Shown: positions 17,079-26,718, numbered from the stretch's first letter. The stretch is DNA of 64,000 nt from Draconibacterium aestuarii (GCA_026671195.1 JAPOHD010000069.1:1-64000); one strand, 5' to 3'. Notes: generated from the letters alone by a model not told the origin. A program made the numbers and translations.

Positions 17079-20000
17079 ATGCTGAAAACATTTATAGAAC
17101 GACCGGTATTATCTACGGTCATTTCAACCATATTGGTACTTTTGGGAGTACTCGGAATTATCAGCCTCCCCATTGAACAATATCCCGATATTGCTCCGCC
17201 AACCATCCGCGTAACAGCAAACTACACCGGTGCCGATGCACAAACAGTACTCAACAGTGTGGTTATTCCGCTCGAAGAACAGATTAACGGAGTGGAAGAC
17301 ATGATTTATATGAACTCGACCGCCAGTAACTCGGGAATGGCTTCCATTGAAGTATATTTCAAACAGGGAACCGATCCCGACATGGCAGCGGTAAATGTTC
17401 AAAACCGTGTAGCGAGAGCAAATTCACTGCTTCCATCAGAAGTAACCCGGGCCGGAGTGATTACAGCAAAGCGCCAAAACAATATGTTACTGGTATTTTC
17501 GCTGTACAGCAAAGACGATAGATTCGACGAAACATTTCTACAAAATTATTCCAAGATTAACCTGATGCCTCAGGTACAACGTGTAAGCGGTGTGGGGGAG
17601 GCAATGATTTTTGGAGCAGCCGACTACTCCATGCGTATCTGGCTGAAAGCCGATATTATGGCCAGTTATAACCTGATGCCAAGCGATGTTACCGCAGCAC
17701 TGAGTGCGCAGAACCTTGAAGCTGCACCGGGACGCTTTGGGCAGCAAAACGACCAGAGTTTTGAATATGTGATTCGTTACAAAGGAAAACTTACCGAGCC
17801 TGAAGAATTTGAGAACATTGTAATAAAATCAGATGAAAACGGTAATATTTTACGTTTGCGCGATGTGGCCCGGGTAGAAATGGGATCGCTGAGTTACGAC
17901 CGTACTACCAAAACCCAGGGACAACCAGCTATTGCCATGGCAGTTTATCAGGCAGCAGGCTCTAATGCACGCGACGTTATTTTAGAAGTGCAGCAAGTAA
18001 TTGAAGATGCTTCCAAATCTTTTCCTCCGGGAGTTGAATATGTTACGCTGCTTAATACAAATGAATTTCTGGATGCATCAATATCAAAAGTGCTTCACAC
18101 TTTGCTCGAGGCTTTTATACTTGTATTTATTGTAGTATTTGTGTTCCTGCAGGATTTCAGGGCAACTCTAATCCCGGCCATCGCGGTTCCGGTATCCATT
18201 ATTGGTACTTTCTTCTTTCTCAACCTTTTTGGGTTCAGCATCAACCTGCTTACTTTGTTTGCACTGGTGCTGGCTATTGGTATTGTAGTTGACGATGCCA
18301 TTGTGGTGGTGGAAGCAGTGCATGCCAAACTCGATAAAGGAAAAATGCGTCCCCGTGCTGCTGCCATTTCGGCAATGAATGAAATTTCAACCGCTATTGT
18401 TTCTATCACATTAGTAATGGCCGCAGTATTTGTACCGGTAACTTTTATACAGGGAACAACTGGAGTATTCTTCAGGCAGTTTGGAATAACACTTACCGTT
18501 GCAATTATGCTTTCTGCCATAAATGCATTAACACTGAGTCCTGCTCTTTGTGCTCTTTTCCTAAAACCACACGACGAAGAATTGAAAGCCAAAGGTGGAA
18601 TAATGCGGCGTTTCGCTACTTCCTTTGATACTGCGTTTGATGCAATGACAGGAAAGTATCAAAAAATAACCGGATTTTTTATTCGTCGCAAATGGCTTGC
18701 TTCCGGGTTAATCGTGGTTTTTGCCGTGGTTCTGGGAGTTTTAATGAAAACTACTCCGTCGGGATTTGTGCCTGCCGAAGATACAGGCCGTATGTTTGTC
18801 GACATCTCTTTACCACCGGCTTCCTCTGCTGAACGCACAGAAGAAGTGACCCGGCAAGTGGACGAAATTCTTCAGTCAGTTCCGGAAATCCGGTCACGAA
18901 CAGTCATATCCGGCTTCTCGTTTATGGGTGGTACAGGAACATCGTACGCCATGGTAATTGGAAACCTGCAACATTTCGACGAAAGAAAAGGAGAAGGTCA
19001 GGACCTGAACAGCGTTGTGGGAAAATTGTACGCACTTACTTCGCAAATAAAGGATGCACGGATTATTATTTTCTCGCCACCAATGGTTCCGGGATTTAGT
19101 ATTACCGGTGGTATCGATTTGAAACTGGAAGACAAAACCGGTGGCGACATTCGTCATTTTGAAGAAGTATCGAACGCATTTTTAGGTGCCTTAAACCAAC
19201 GTCCCGAAATACAATATGCCCGTACTTCTTTCAGTACCAAATTTCCGCAATACAAAATTGATGTGGATGCCGCGCGATGTTTGCGTTCCGGGATCCAGGT
19301 AAGTACCGTATTGTCAACTTTACAAGGTTACATTGGTGGATTTTACGCATCTGATTTTAACCGTTTTGGAAAACAATACCGTGTGATGTTGCAGTCGGAA
19401 GCCCAATTTCGGGGTAACGTGGAAGACCTTAACAACATAAAAATTCGTATTTCGAACGGCGAGATGGCACCGATAACTGAATTCATGACCATTGAGCGGG
19501 TTTACGAACCGGAAAGTATCAATCGTTTTAATATGTACACGGCTATTTCGGTAACCGGAATGCCCAATATGGGATACAGTTCAGGTGAAGCTATCAATGC
19601 CATCCAGGAAGTGGCCGCCGAATACCTGCCCACTGGTTTTGACTACGAATTTTCAGGAATTACACGAGAAGAGATCAAAGCCGGTAACGAAACTGTGCTG
19701 ATCTTTATCCTCAGCCTTGTGTTTGTGTATTTCTTCCTGGCCGCACAATACGAAAGTTACATTATGCCACTCTCGATTCTGACCTCCTTACCGATTGGTA
19801 TTTCGGGTGCATTTATATTTGCCCGTATTCTGGGAGTAGAAAACAACATTTACCTGCAAATTTCGCTGATCATGTTAATTGGGCTGCTCGCAAAAAACGC
19901 CATACTTATTGTGGAGTTTGCACGACAGCGAAGAGAAGCAGGTATGAGTATCGTGGAAGCAGCGGTTGAAGGAGCTACTGCACGCTTGCGACCTATATTA

Positions 20001-20228
20001 ATGACCTCATTTGCCTTTATTGTAGGCCTGTTACCACTGGTAATTGGAGGAGGAGTTGGTGCAAACGGCAACCATTCGATCGGAGTGGGTGCAGTTGGAG
20101 GAATGCTTATTGGTACCGTAATCGGGATTTTGGTAATACCTGCCATGTTTGTTGTATTTCAAAACCTGCAGGAAAAAATTAAAAAACCCGAAGAAAAAGA
20201 AATTTCAGAAATGAATAGCCTCGCCTAA
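17079..20228 (+). CDS. RND multidrug efflux pump, HAE1 family
   Basis: A proton-driven inner-membrane exporter of 1049 residues, AcrB-sized. It opens with MLKTFIERPVLSTVIST and has two sets of transmembrane helices (near 10-30 and 340-540, then 870-1030) around two large periplasmic domains. TM4 carries GIVVDDAIVVVEAV with the proton-relay Asp pair, and TM10 carries LLAKNAILIVEFA with the Lys. These fit hydrophobe/amphiphile exporters rather than heavy-metal RND pumps. Substrate cannot be told from sequence. Confidence 0.94.
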   Translation: MLKTFIERPVLSTVISTILVLLGVLGIISLPIEQYPDIAPPTIRVTANYTGADAQTVLNSVVIPLEEQINGVEDMIYMNSTASNSGMASIEVYFKQGTDPDMAAVNVQNRVARANSLLPSEVTRAGVITAKRQNNMLLVFSLYSKDDRFDETFLQNYSKINLMPQVQRVSGVGEAMIFGAADYSMRIWLKADIMASYNLMPSDVTAALSAQNLEAAPGRFGQQNDQSFEYVIRYKGKLTEPEEFENIVIKSDENGNILRLRDVARVEMGSLSYDRTTKTQGQPAIAMAVYQAAGSNARDVILEVQQVIEDASKSFPPGVEYVTLLNTNEFLDASISKVLHTLLEAFILVFIVVFVFLQDFRATLIPAIAVPVSIIGTFFFLNLFGFSINLLTLFALVLAIGIVVDDAIVVVEAVHAKLDKGKMRPRAAAISAMNEISTAIVSITLVMAAVFVPVTFIQGTTGVFFRQFGITLTVAIMLSAINALTLSPALCALFLKPHDEELKAKGGIMRRFATSFDTAFDAMTGKYQKITGFFIRRKWLASGLIVVFAVVLGVLMKTTPSGFVPAEDTGRMFVDISLPPASSAERTEEVTRQVDEILQSVPEIRSRTVISGFSFMGGTGTSYAMVIGNLQHFDERKGEGQDLNSVVGKLYALTSQIKDARIIIFSPPMVPGFSITGGIDLKLEDKTGGDIRHFEEVSNAFLGALNQRPEIQYARTSFSTKFPQYKIDVDAARCLRSGIQVSTVLSTLQGYIGGFYASDFNRFGKQYRVMLQSEAQFRGNVEDLNNIKIRISNGEMAPITEFMTIERVYEPESINRFNMYTAISVTGMPNMGYSSGEAINAIQEVAAEYLPTGFDYEFSGITREEIKAGNETVLIFILSLVFVYFFLAAQYESYIMPLSILTSLPIGISGAFIFARILGVENNIYLQISLIMLIGLLAKNAILIVEFARQRREAGMSIVEAAVEGATARLRPILMTSFAFIVGLLPLVIGGGVGANGNHSIGVGAVGGMLIGTVIGILVIPAMFVVFQNLQEKIKKPEEKEISEMNSLA

Positions 20229-20251
20229 TCCGGGCTTAAGATTTAAAAATT

Positions 20252-21640
20252 ATGAATATGAATTCATTTAAAAATATAGTGCTTGTTCTTTTAACTGCAT
20301 CAGTAATGTACTCGTGCAGTACCAGCAGCCACTACCAAAGAAGCCAGACCATTACTGATGGCATTTTTGGTATTGAAGAAACTGACACCACAAACATGGC
20401 CAATGAAAAGTGGCAGAATTTGTTTAATGATGATCTGCTTGACAGTTTAATTGCTGAAGGATTAAGAAACAATCTTGATTTGCAGGCTGCAACACAAAGA
20501 GTAGTGGCTGCCGAAGCTTATTTTAAACAAAGCCGTGCAGCAATGGCTCCTTCTGTTTCTGCTCAGGCGGGACATACTTTTGTACACAATTCAGAATCAA
20601 CTTATCCCAACGGCCCGAGCAACTACAATGCCTCGCAAATTACCGTACAAAGTAGCTGGGAAATTGATTTTTGGGGAAAACTTAGCAGTGCAAAAAAAGC
20701 TTCGTATGCCAGTTACATGGCAACCGATGCGGCACAAAAGGCAGTTCAAACCAGTTTGATCGCTTCCATCTCTTCCGCTTATTATAATTTACTGGCCTTA
20801 GACAGCAAACTGGCTATTACAAAAAAAACCGTTCAAAATAGCGCCGAGCTGGTAGAAACATTGAAAATTTTGAAAGAGAGCGGAAAAGTGACAGGTGCCG
20901 CAGTTGTGCAAAGTGAAGCTGCGCGTTATGCCGCAGAAGTAACCATTCCGGATATTGAACAGCAAATTAAGGCGACCGAGAATACGATTTGCCTTCTTTT
21001 GGGAAGAACTCCCGGAACAATTGTAAGAGGTAAGTTCGAAGATCAGGGAACAAACACGCTATTAACGACAGGTATTCCTTCTGAACTTTTGGAAAACCGA
21101 CCAGATGTAATGCAGGCCGAATTTGCATTAATAAATGCTTTCGAACTAACAAACAGCGCCAAAGCCTATTTTTATCCGTCGGTTACTTTAACTGCCAGTT
21201 CCGGTTTTGAGTCCCTACAATTCGAAGATCTTTTCGATCCGGCGTCTTTCGCGGCGAATCTGGTTGGTGGCCTGGTTCAACCCATATTTAATAAACGACA
21301 AAATAAAACACGGCTAGAAGTAGCCAAAGCAACACAGGCACAAATGCTGGCGAACTTTAGCAGTACACTGTTAAATGCCGGTAAGGAGGTAAATGATGCT
21401 TTGAATTTGTACGATTCATCGGTGCAAAAAACAGAACTTCGCCAAAAACAGCTCGATGCTTTGGAGAAATCAGTTGATTACACCAAAGAACTTCTGATTT
21501 ATGGCTCGGCAACTTACACCGAAGTTTTAAATGCACAACAAAGTTTATTAAATGCACAATTAAACAATGTAAACGATCGGGTGCAACAACTCAGCGCAGT
21601 GGTTTCGTTGTACCGGGCATTGGGTGGTGGCTGGCAATAA
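20252..21640 (+). CDS. RND outer-membrane factor lipoprotein (NodT/OprM family)
   Basis: The TolC-like exit duct of the efflux system. The 462-residue protein has a lipobox (SVMYSC), the typical WQNLFNDDLLDSLIAEGLRNN opening (shortened to WQNLFNDDLLD here) and two repeats of long coiled helices, with the LLENRPDVMQAEFAL motif near residue 280. It ends the operon 22 bp before a strong terminator hairpin. Confidence 0.93.
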   Translation: MNMNSFKNIVLVLLTASVMYSCSTSSHYQRSQTITDGIFGIEETDTTNMANEKWQNLFNDDLLDSLIAEGLRNNLDLQAATQRVVAAEAYFKQSRAAMAPSVSAQAGHTFVHNSESTYPNGPSNYNASQITVQSSWEIDFWGKLSSAKKASYASYMATDAAQKAVQTSLIASISSAYYNLLALDSKLAITKKTVQNSAELVETLKILKESGKVTGAAVVQSEAARYAAEVTIPDIEQQIKATENTICLLLGRTPGTIVRGKFEDQGTNTLLTTGIPSELLENRPDVMQAEFALINAFELTNSAKAYFYPSVTLTASSGFESLQFEDLFDPASFAANLVGGLVQPIFNKRQNKTRLEVAKATQAQMLANFSSTLLNAGKEVNDALNLYDSSVQKTELRQKQLDALEKSVDYTKELLIYGSATYTEVLNAQQSLLNAQLNNVNDRVQQLSAVVSLYRALGGGWQ

Positions 21641-21662
21641 TGGACATAAAACCGGTGATCAA

Positions 21663-21699
21663 AACAAAGGAGTCATTTTGGTTAAATGACTCCTTTGTT
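21663..21699 (+). terminator. Terminator after the RND operon
   Basis: A perfect 16-bp stem AACAAAGGAGTCATTT (21663-21678) / AAATGACTCCTTTGTT (21684-21699) with a 5-nt loop, between the outer-membrane factor and the convergent acetyltransferase gene. It may work in both directions. Confidence 0.8.
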
Positions 21700-21753
21700 A
21701 TATTTAACATCTTGACATAATGCTTTTAACTGGTTGCTAAAAAGTTCTAGATA

Positions 21754-22224
21754 CTAAAGTCGTTTTTGCCAGAAAAACATAGATGGCACACAATCGGAAT
21801 ACCCAACTTTTTTATAGAGATTTTGTGCTTTAAAATTATCATTTCGTACTTCCAGATTTACTTTGCAATAATCCTTTTCTTTGGCGTAGTTTTCAATCTC
21901 ATTCAAAAGAAATTCGCCTACACCCTGTTTTCGAGATGCCGGAGAAACAATAAAGTCGTGAATATTGATCAGGAATTTAGCAGTCCAGGTAGAATAATTC
22001 AGGTTACAGTTGGCCAAAGCCGCAAACTCTTCGCAAACACAAACAAAAAAACCCAAATAAGCCGGATGCTTTTTTAAACCTTCAATAATTTTGGGACCGA
22101 GATCAACAGGCATCGATTGACTTATCCCCATTTCGTCTTCCATATAATCGTTTAACAACTCCAAAAGTTTGTTGCAGTGCGTTGGGTTTGCTAGATCTAC
22201 TTGTACGAATGTTTTGTTTGACAT
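21754..22224 (-). CDS. GNAT-family N-acetyltransferase
   Basis: A 156-residue acyl-CoA-dependent acetyltransferase. The acetyl-CoA loop is in VSPASRKQGVGEFLLNEIE (R-x-x-G-x-G type), followed by KVNLEVRNDNFKAQNLYKKV, the typical GNAT motif B. The substrate is unknown. I chose the ATG at 22224 (MSNKTFVQVD) over one 33 bp upstream because it matches usual family length. It lies between the RND operon and nifA on the nifA strand, 74 bp downstream of it, so it may be read through from nifA. Confidence 0.85.
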   Translation of the reverse strand: MSNKTFVQVDLANPTHCNKLLELLNDYMEDEMGISQSMPVDLGPKIIEGLKKHPAYLGFFVCVCEEFAALANCNLNYSTWTAKFLINIHDFIVSPASRKQGVGEFLLNEIENYAKEKDYCKVNLEVRNDNFKAQNLYKKVGYSDCVPSMFFWQKRL

Positions 22225-22249
22225 ATTGGATAAATCGGTTTTAATAAAT

Positions 22250-22281
22250 ATGACCACAGATTACACTGATTCACACAGATG
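22250..22281. repeat. ACAGATTACACTGATTCACACAGAT-type intergenic repeat
   Basis: The short nifA-acetyltransferase spacer contains CACAGATTACACTGATTC followed by ACACAGAT, a quasi-repetitive phrase I recognise as a common dispersed intergenic sequence in several bacteria. Only one copy is in the window, so it is listed on memory and internal repetition alone. Confidence 0.3.
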
Positions 22282-22298
22282 CATTTTTTTTAAAAAAA

Positions 22299-23855
22299 CT
22301 ACACCTTGTACCTCCAGGCATCAATGTTGTATTTTTTCAAACGGGTTCCCAGCATGCGTTCGGTAACTTTTAAATCTTCGGCAGCTTTTGTAATGTTCCC
22401 TTTAGTAGTAGTTAAAGCTTCGCGTATAAGTTGTTTTTCCACTTGTTCAACCGTATAAACCATTCCGCCTTTGGCCAAGGTATTTGTTGAATCGGCAGTT
22501 TGCAACGATGGCGGCAAATTGTAACTGTGAATAACATTATCGGTGCTTAAAATACAAGCCCTTTCAATACAATTTTCCAACTCGCGAATGTTCCCCGGCC
22601 ATCCGTAAACCATTAGCATATCGAGAGCCGAAGTAGTAATGCGTTTAATTTTTGTACTGTTTTCCTTGTTAAATTTACCTATAAAATGATCGACCAAAAG
22701 TGGAACATCATCACGTCGTTCGCGCAACGAAGGAATATAAATGGGGAACACATTAATTCGGTAATATAAATCTTCCCTGAAATCTTCTGATTTTATCATC
22801 TCCTCCAAATTCCGGTTGGTTGCAGCAACTATTCGTACATCCGATTTTATGGTTTGTGTGCCGCCAACGCGTTCAAACTCACGCTGCTGAATCATTCGCA
22901 ACAGTTTTACCTGTGTTGATAGCGGAACATCACCCAATTCATCTAAAAATATAGTACCGCCATTGGCCATTTCAAAACGTCCCTTTCGTTGAGCATCGGC
23001 ACCAGTAAAAGCACCTTTTTCGTGGCCAAACAATTCGCTTTCAATTAACGAATCGGGTAAGGCCGAGCAGTTAACTTTTACAAAGGGTTTACCTTTTCGG
23101 GTGCTCGCTTCGTGTATTGCATCGGCAACAAGTTCTTTACCAACCCCGCTTTCTCCACGAATCAAAACGGTGGAATTGGTTTTTCCCACCATCTGAACCA
23201 ATGAGTATACATCGCGCATTTTGCCCGAATTGCCAATCATGTTCAAACTTTTATTGCTCGAAAGCTGGGTTTCCAGTTCCAGGTTTTTCTGTTTCAACGT
23301 TTCCATTTCTTCCAAACGCTCCTGGCGCTGACGAGCAGTTCGCACAATCATAGATCCGATAATCGAAAGCAAGCGGGTATCCTCTTCAAATGTAATATGT
23401 GGATTAAAAATTCGCGTTACACTTAAAGTTCCTCTTACGCGTCCGTCATCTATAATCGGTACACAAATAAAAGTTAGCTCCTTCCCGTCTTTGTACAATT
23501 CCTGTCTGGTTTTATTTAAGAAAAGTGAAGATTTGGAAATCTTCTCAATAACTACCGGCCGCGACATCTCCACCACTTTACCAATAATTCCTTCGCCCAA
23601 TTTGTATTTCCCTTTTGCCTGCTGTACATTACTTAGGCCATAGGCAGCCTCAATATAAATGTTTGAATTTTCGCGATTAAAAATGGTAAGAAAACTACGT
23701 TCGGCTCCCAGGTACTCAGTCACCATACGAATAATGGTATTCAAATCGTTCTTCAGTTGTTTACTTTGAATTAAACGCTGACTAATATCAAAAAGCAGAG
23801 TCATCTCACTCAGCCCATAGCATTCTTCTCCACCTTTTCTACATTTCAATTCCAT
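22299..23855 (-). CDS. nifA: Sigma-54-dependent nitrogen-fixation activator NifA
   Basis: A bacterial enhancer-binding protein expected to activate the nif operon. The 518-residue protein has a GAF domain (about 20-175), a short linker helix, the AAA+ domain with Walker A GESGVGKE (234-241), the sigma-54 contact loop GAFTGA (281-286) and Walker B TIFLDE (301-306), and a Fis-type helix-turn-helix at the end (GNITKAAEDLKVTERMLG). The Cys-rich interdomain linker of oxygen-sensitive NifA is absent. Cys5 and Cys12 lie at the N-terminus, reminiscent of VnfA-type proteins. NifA rather than another activator is inferred from domain order and the nearby nif genes. Confidence 0.85.
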   Translation of the reverse strand: MELKCRKGGEECYGLSEMTLLFDISQRLIQSKQLKNDLNTIIRMVTEYLGAERSFLTIFNRENSNIYIEAAYGLSNVQQAKGKYKLGEGIIGKVVEMSRPVVIEKISKSSLFLNKTRQELYKDGKELTFICVPIIDDGRVRGTLSVTRIFNPHITFEEDTRLLSIIGSMIVRTARQRQERLEEMETLKQKNLELETQLSSNKSLNMIGNSGKMRDVYSLVQMVGKTNSTVLIRGESGVGKELVADAIHEASTRKGKPFVKVNCSALPDSLIESELFGHEKGAFTGADAQRKGRFEMANGGTIFLDELGDVPLSTQVKLLRMIQQREFERVGGTQTIKSDVRIVAATNRNLEEMIKSEDFREDLYYRINVFPIYIPSLRERRDDVPLLVDHFIGKFNKENSTKIKRITTSALDMLMVYGWPGNIRELENCIERACILSTDNVIHSYNLPPSLQTADSTNTLAKGGMVYTVEQVEKQLIREALTTTKGNITKAAEDLKVTERMLGTRLKKYNIDAWRYKV

Positions 23856-23903
23856 CTACACTGCCTTAAGTACATTTCATTCTGATACAAATTTGAGCTT
23901 TAT

Positions 23904-23964
23904 TGTAGATTTTTGTGTGTCTTTCAGATTTATAACCATCTTTTTAACACAGTTTTAATCTACA
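23904..23964. promoter_or_regulatory. Inverted repeat upstream of nifA
   Basis: TGTAGATT (23904-23911) and AATCTACA (23957-23964) form an 8-bp inverted repeat with 45 bp between, upstream of nifA in the divergent region shared with the glycosyltransferase gene. TGTAG/CTACA also occurs in the palindromes before nifH. Possibly chance. Confidence 0.25.
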
Positions 23965-24099
23965 CGATACTATTTAGTCATTCTTTCCATATTTAAATAT
24001 AAAAGTAATTTGTCTATCTTCATTCTTATTTAATAATCAGAATCAATACCTATTTCTGGTAAAAAGTGTATTTTCGTTTTTTAAACAAAAACAAACAAC

Positions 24100-24834
24100 G
24101 TGTCGAAAAATCTGGTTATTATACCGACTTACAACGAAAAGGAGAATGTTGAAAAAATGATTCGTAAGGTTTTTTCACTGGAAACGCCTTTTCATCTTCT
24201 AATTATTGAAGACAATTCACCCGACGGAACTGCCGATATTGTAAAAAAACTTCAAAAGGAATTTCCTGAATCACTTCACATTCACGAAAGAACAGGAAAA
24301 CTGGGATTGGGGACGGCCTACATTGCAGGATTTAAATGGGCACTGGAACGCGATTACGAATATATTTTTGAAATGGACTGCGATTTTTCGCATAATCCGG
24401 AAGATCTGGAAAAATTATATGCAGCAGCAGTTGGTGGGGCCGACGTGGCAATTGGCTCGCGCTATATTACCGGGATTAATGTGGTTAACTGGCCGCTTGG
24501 AAGGGTGTTAATGTCGTATTTTGCATCGATGTATGTACGCATTGTTACAGGTATGAATATTAAAGACACCACGGCAGGCTTTAAGTGTTACCGCCGAAAA
24601 GTATTGGAAACAATCGATTTTGACAAGATTAAACTTGTAGGCTATGGTTTTCAGGTTGAAATGAAATTTACAGCTTACAAGTTTGGATTCAATATTCAGG
24701 AAGTTTCGATTGTATTTACCGATCGCCAGGAAGGAACTTCAAAAATGAGTGGAGGTATTTTTAACGAAGCCCTTTGGGGAGTACTTAAAATGAAAATGCG
24801 AAGCTGGTTCAGGAAATATGAAATGAACAATTAA
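24100..24834 (+). CDS. Polyprenol-phosphate mannosyltransferase-like GT2 glycosyltransferase
   Basis: A GT-A fold enzyme that transfers a hexose from a nucleotide sugar to polyprenyl phosphate. The 244-residue protein opens VIIPTYNEKENVEKMI, has the IEDNSPDGTADI loop and the metal-binding MDCDFSHNPEDL (DxD region), and a C-terminal IVFTDRQEGTSKMS block as in dolichyl-phosphate mannose synthases. It has no C-terminal membrane domain. The start is GTG at 24100, giving the canonical MSKNLVIIPTYNE beginning. The product may feed lipid- or protein-glycosylation. Confidence 0.88.
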   Translation: MSKNLVIIPTYNEKENVEKMIRKVFSLETPFHLLIIEDNSPDGTADIVKKLQKEFPESLHIHERTGKLGLGTAYIAGFKWALERDYEYIFEMDCDFSHNPEDLEKLYAAAVGGADVAIGSRYITGINVVNWPLGRVLMSYFASMYVRIVTGMNIKDTTAGFKCYRRKVLETIDFDKIKLVGYGFQVEMKFTAYKFGFNIQEVSIVFTDRQEGTSKMSGGIFNEALWGVLKMKMRSWFRKYEMNN

Positions 24835-24904
24835 TCGTTAATTGATTATTGACTAATGACTGCTTGTTGCCCCTTTTTTTGAAGCACTAAAACTTCGCGA
24901 TATT

Positions 24905-25034
24905 TTATCACGCACCCGATTTTTAGGCCTTATCACCTAATCAGAGGCAGTTCTCTTATGCTTTTTAGCAGTTATCACTCCACTTTTTCATCTTATCACA
25001 CTGTTTTTAGTAGTTATCACTCCACTTTTTCCTG
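24905..25034. repeat. 21-bp iteron-like array (TTATCAC-N14)
   Basis: TTATCAC occurs at 24905, 24930, 24972, 24993 and 25014; a degenerate TTCTCTT fills the slot at 24951. From 24930 the units are exactly 21 bp, two helical turns. Units at 24972 and 25014 share TTATCACTCCACTTTTTC. An inverted GTGATAA lies at 25107-25113. The array sits in the 479-bp gap between the glycosyltransferase and pyrC; the rest of the gap shows only the pyrC promoter. Confidence 0.7.
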
Positions 25035-25285
25035 TATTCCCTTGCTCATGGCATGTTCTCCCATACATATGTCCGGTTCTCTCTCGGGAATTTTTACAAA
25101 CAGACAGTGATAAAACACTTTTTGAATCATTTTAACATATTTTCAACTGGTTTTACGCTCTAAAAAAAGAAAACTGAGGTACAACCCAATGGGAAAAAAG
25201 CACAGGAAGTAAAAGTTACGGTTCTTTTGATGTAAATGATGTACCTTTTTAAAGCCGCAATGTTTAATACCAAAGGTGAATTGAC

Positions 25286-25293
25286 TAACTTTG
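25286..25293 (+). promoter_or_regulatory. -7 element of the pyrC promoter
   Basis: TAACTTTG matches TAnnTTTG and lies 20 bp before the ATG at 25314. It argues that upstream in-frame ATGs are not used. Confidence 0.5.
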
Positions 25294-25313
25294 TTATACT
25301 AAAAATCGGGATT

Positions 25314-26657
25314 ATGAAGACTTTGATAAAAGATGCGACGCTGGTTAACGAGGGATTGAAATTTAAAGGAAGTGTATTAATTGATGGTGAAAAAATTGAA
25401 AAGATTTTCCCGCACGTAATCCCTGCCGATTTTGATTTTTCAGCAACAGAAACAATTGATGCCAACGGACTCCTGCTTATTCCGGGAGTAATTGACGACC
25501 AGGTGCATTTTCGTGAGCCGGGTTTAACCCACAAAGGCGAAATTGCTACCGAAAGCCGGGCGGCTGTTGCCGGAGGCGTTACCACTTACATGGAAATGCC
25601 AAATACAAATCCGCAAACCACCACCCAGGAAGCTTTGCAGGCAAAATTCGACCGGGCCGCCGAGGTGTCGGCTGCCAACTATTCGTTTTACATGGGAGCT
25701 ACCAACAATAACCTGAATGAAGTTTTAAAAACCGACCCGACAAAAGTATGCGGAATTAAAGTTTTTATGGGGTCTTCAACCGGAAATATGTTGGTGGATG
25801 ACGAGAAAATTTTATCCGAAATTTTCAAAAATGCTCCAACCTTAGTTGCAACCCACTGCGAAGATGAAGCTACTATTCAGAAAAACACAGAAATTGCCCG
25901 CGCCCGGTACGGTGAAAATGTGCCAATTTCGCGTCACTGCCACATTCGCAGCGATGAAGCTTGTTACATTTCATCATCAAAAGCAGTTGAATTGGCCTCT
26001 AAATTTGATACCCGCCTGCATGTTCTGCACCTCTCATCGGCAAAAGAAATGGAATTGTTTTCTGCCGGAAAGGTTTCGGATAAAAAAATTACGGCAGAAG
26101 TTTGCGTGCATCACCTTTGGTTCGACGAACGCGACTACATTGATTACGGAACCCGCATAAAATGGAATCCGTCAATAAAACATGCTTCGGATAAAGCAGC
26201 GTTGTGGGAGGCACTGCTTTCGGATAAAATAGATGTGATCGCCACCGACCACGCACCACATACCCTGGCAGAAAAAAACAATACCTATTTTAAAGCTCCA
26301 TCGGGTGGGCCTCTTGTTCAACACTCGCTGGTAGCCATGCTCGAAATGAGTAAAAAAGGTTTTATTGCGGTTGAAAAAGTAATTGAAAAAATGTGCCATA
26401 CACCAGCAGATTTATACCGTATAAATAAACGTGGGTACATTCGCGAAGGCTATTTTGCCGATTTGGTTTTGGTTGATCCGAACAAAAGCTGGATGGTAGC
26501 TCCCGAAAATATTTTGTATAAATGTGGCTGGGCACCGTTCGAACGGACTTTATTCTCGAATAAAGTAGTTTCTACTTTTGTAAACGGGTTGGAAGTATAC
26601 AAAGATGACCAAGTAATTCATACAAATACCGGGCAGGCGGTTACGTTTAACGTATAA
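25314..26657 (+). CDS. pyrC: Dihydroorotase
   Basis: This enzyme of pyrimidine synthesis cyclises carbamoyl aspartate to dihydroorotate. The 447-residue amidohydrolase starts MKTLIKDATL, has the metal block IDDQVHFREPGLTHKG (about 58-73), ATHCEDE, VLHLSSAKE and the catalytic DHAPH near 300. The usual HxH is QxH (Gln-Val-His), a feature I also recall from other Bacteroidota dihydroorotases. In-frame ATGs further upstream exist, but the promoter at 25286 lies after them. Confidence 0.93.
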   Translation: MKTLIKDATLVNEGLKFKGSVLIDGEKIEKIFPHVIPADFDFSATETIDANGLLLIPGVIDDQVHFREPGLTHKGEIATESRAAVAGGVTTYMEMPNTNPQTTTQEALQAKFDRAAEVSAANYSFYMGATNNNLNEVLKTDPTKVCGIKVFMGSSTGNMLVDDEKILSEIFKNAPTLVATHCEDEATIQKNTEIARARYGENVPISRHCHIRSDEACYISSSKAVELASKFDTRLHVLHLSSAKEMELFSAGKVSDKKITAEVCVHHLWFDERDYIDYGTRIKWNPSIKHASDKAALWEALLSDKIDVIATDHAPHTLAEKNNTYFKAPSGGPLVQHSLVAMLEMSKKGFIAVEKVIEKMCHTPADLYRINKRGYIREGYFADLVLVDPNKSWMVAPENILYKCGWAPFERTLFSNKVVSTFVNGLEVYKDDQVIHTNTGQAVTFNV

Positions 26658-26678
26658 TTTTTTACAGGATCCAAATAA

Positions 26679-26716
26679 ACAAAAGAGGTTAATTTTTTGA
26701 AATCATCCTCTTTTGT
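26679..26716. terminator. Bidirectional terminator between pyrC and rmuC
   Basis: ACAAAAGAGG (26679-26688) pairs with CCTCTTTTGT (26707-26716); A/T runs lie in the stem ends and loop. It serves two convergent genes. Confidence 0.65.
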
Positions 26717-26718
26717 AC

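Noticed and set aside
24905-25034. CRISPR array
   Set aside because: Units are only 21 bp with degenerate spacers and no cas genes.
24905-25113. DnaA-box cluster or replication origin
   Set aside because: The repeats read TTATCAC, not TTATCCACA, and no dnaA, dnaN or repA is adjacent.
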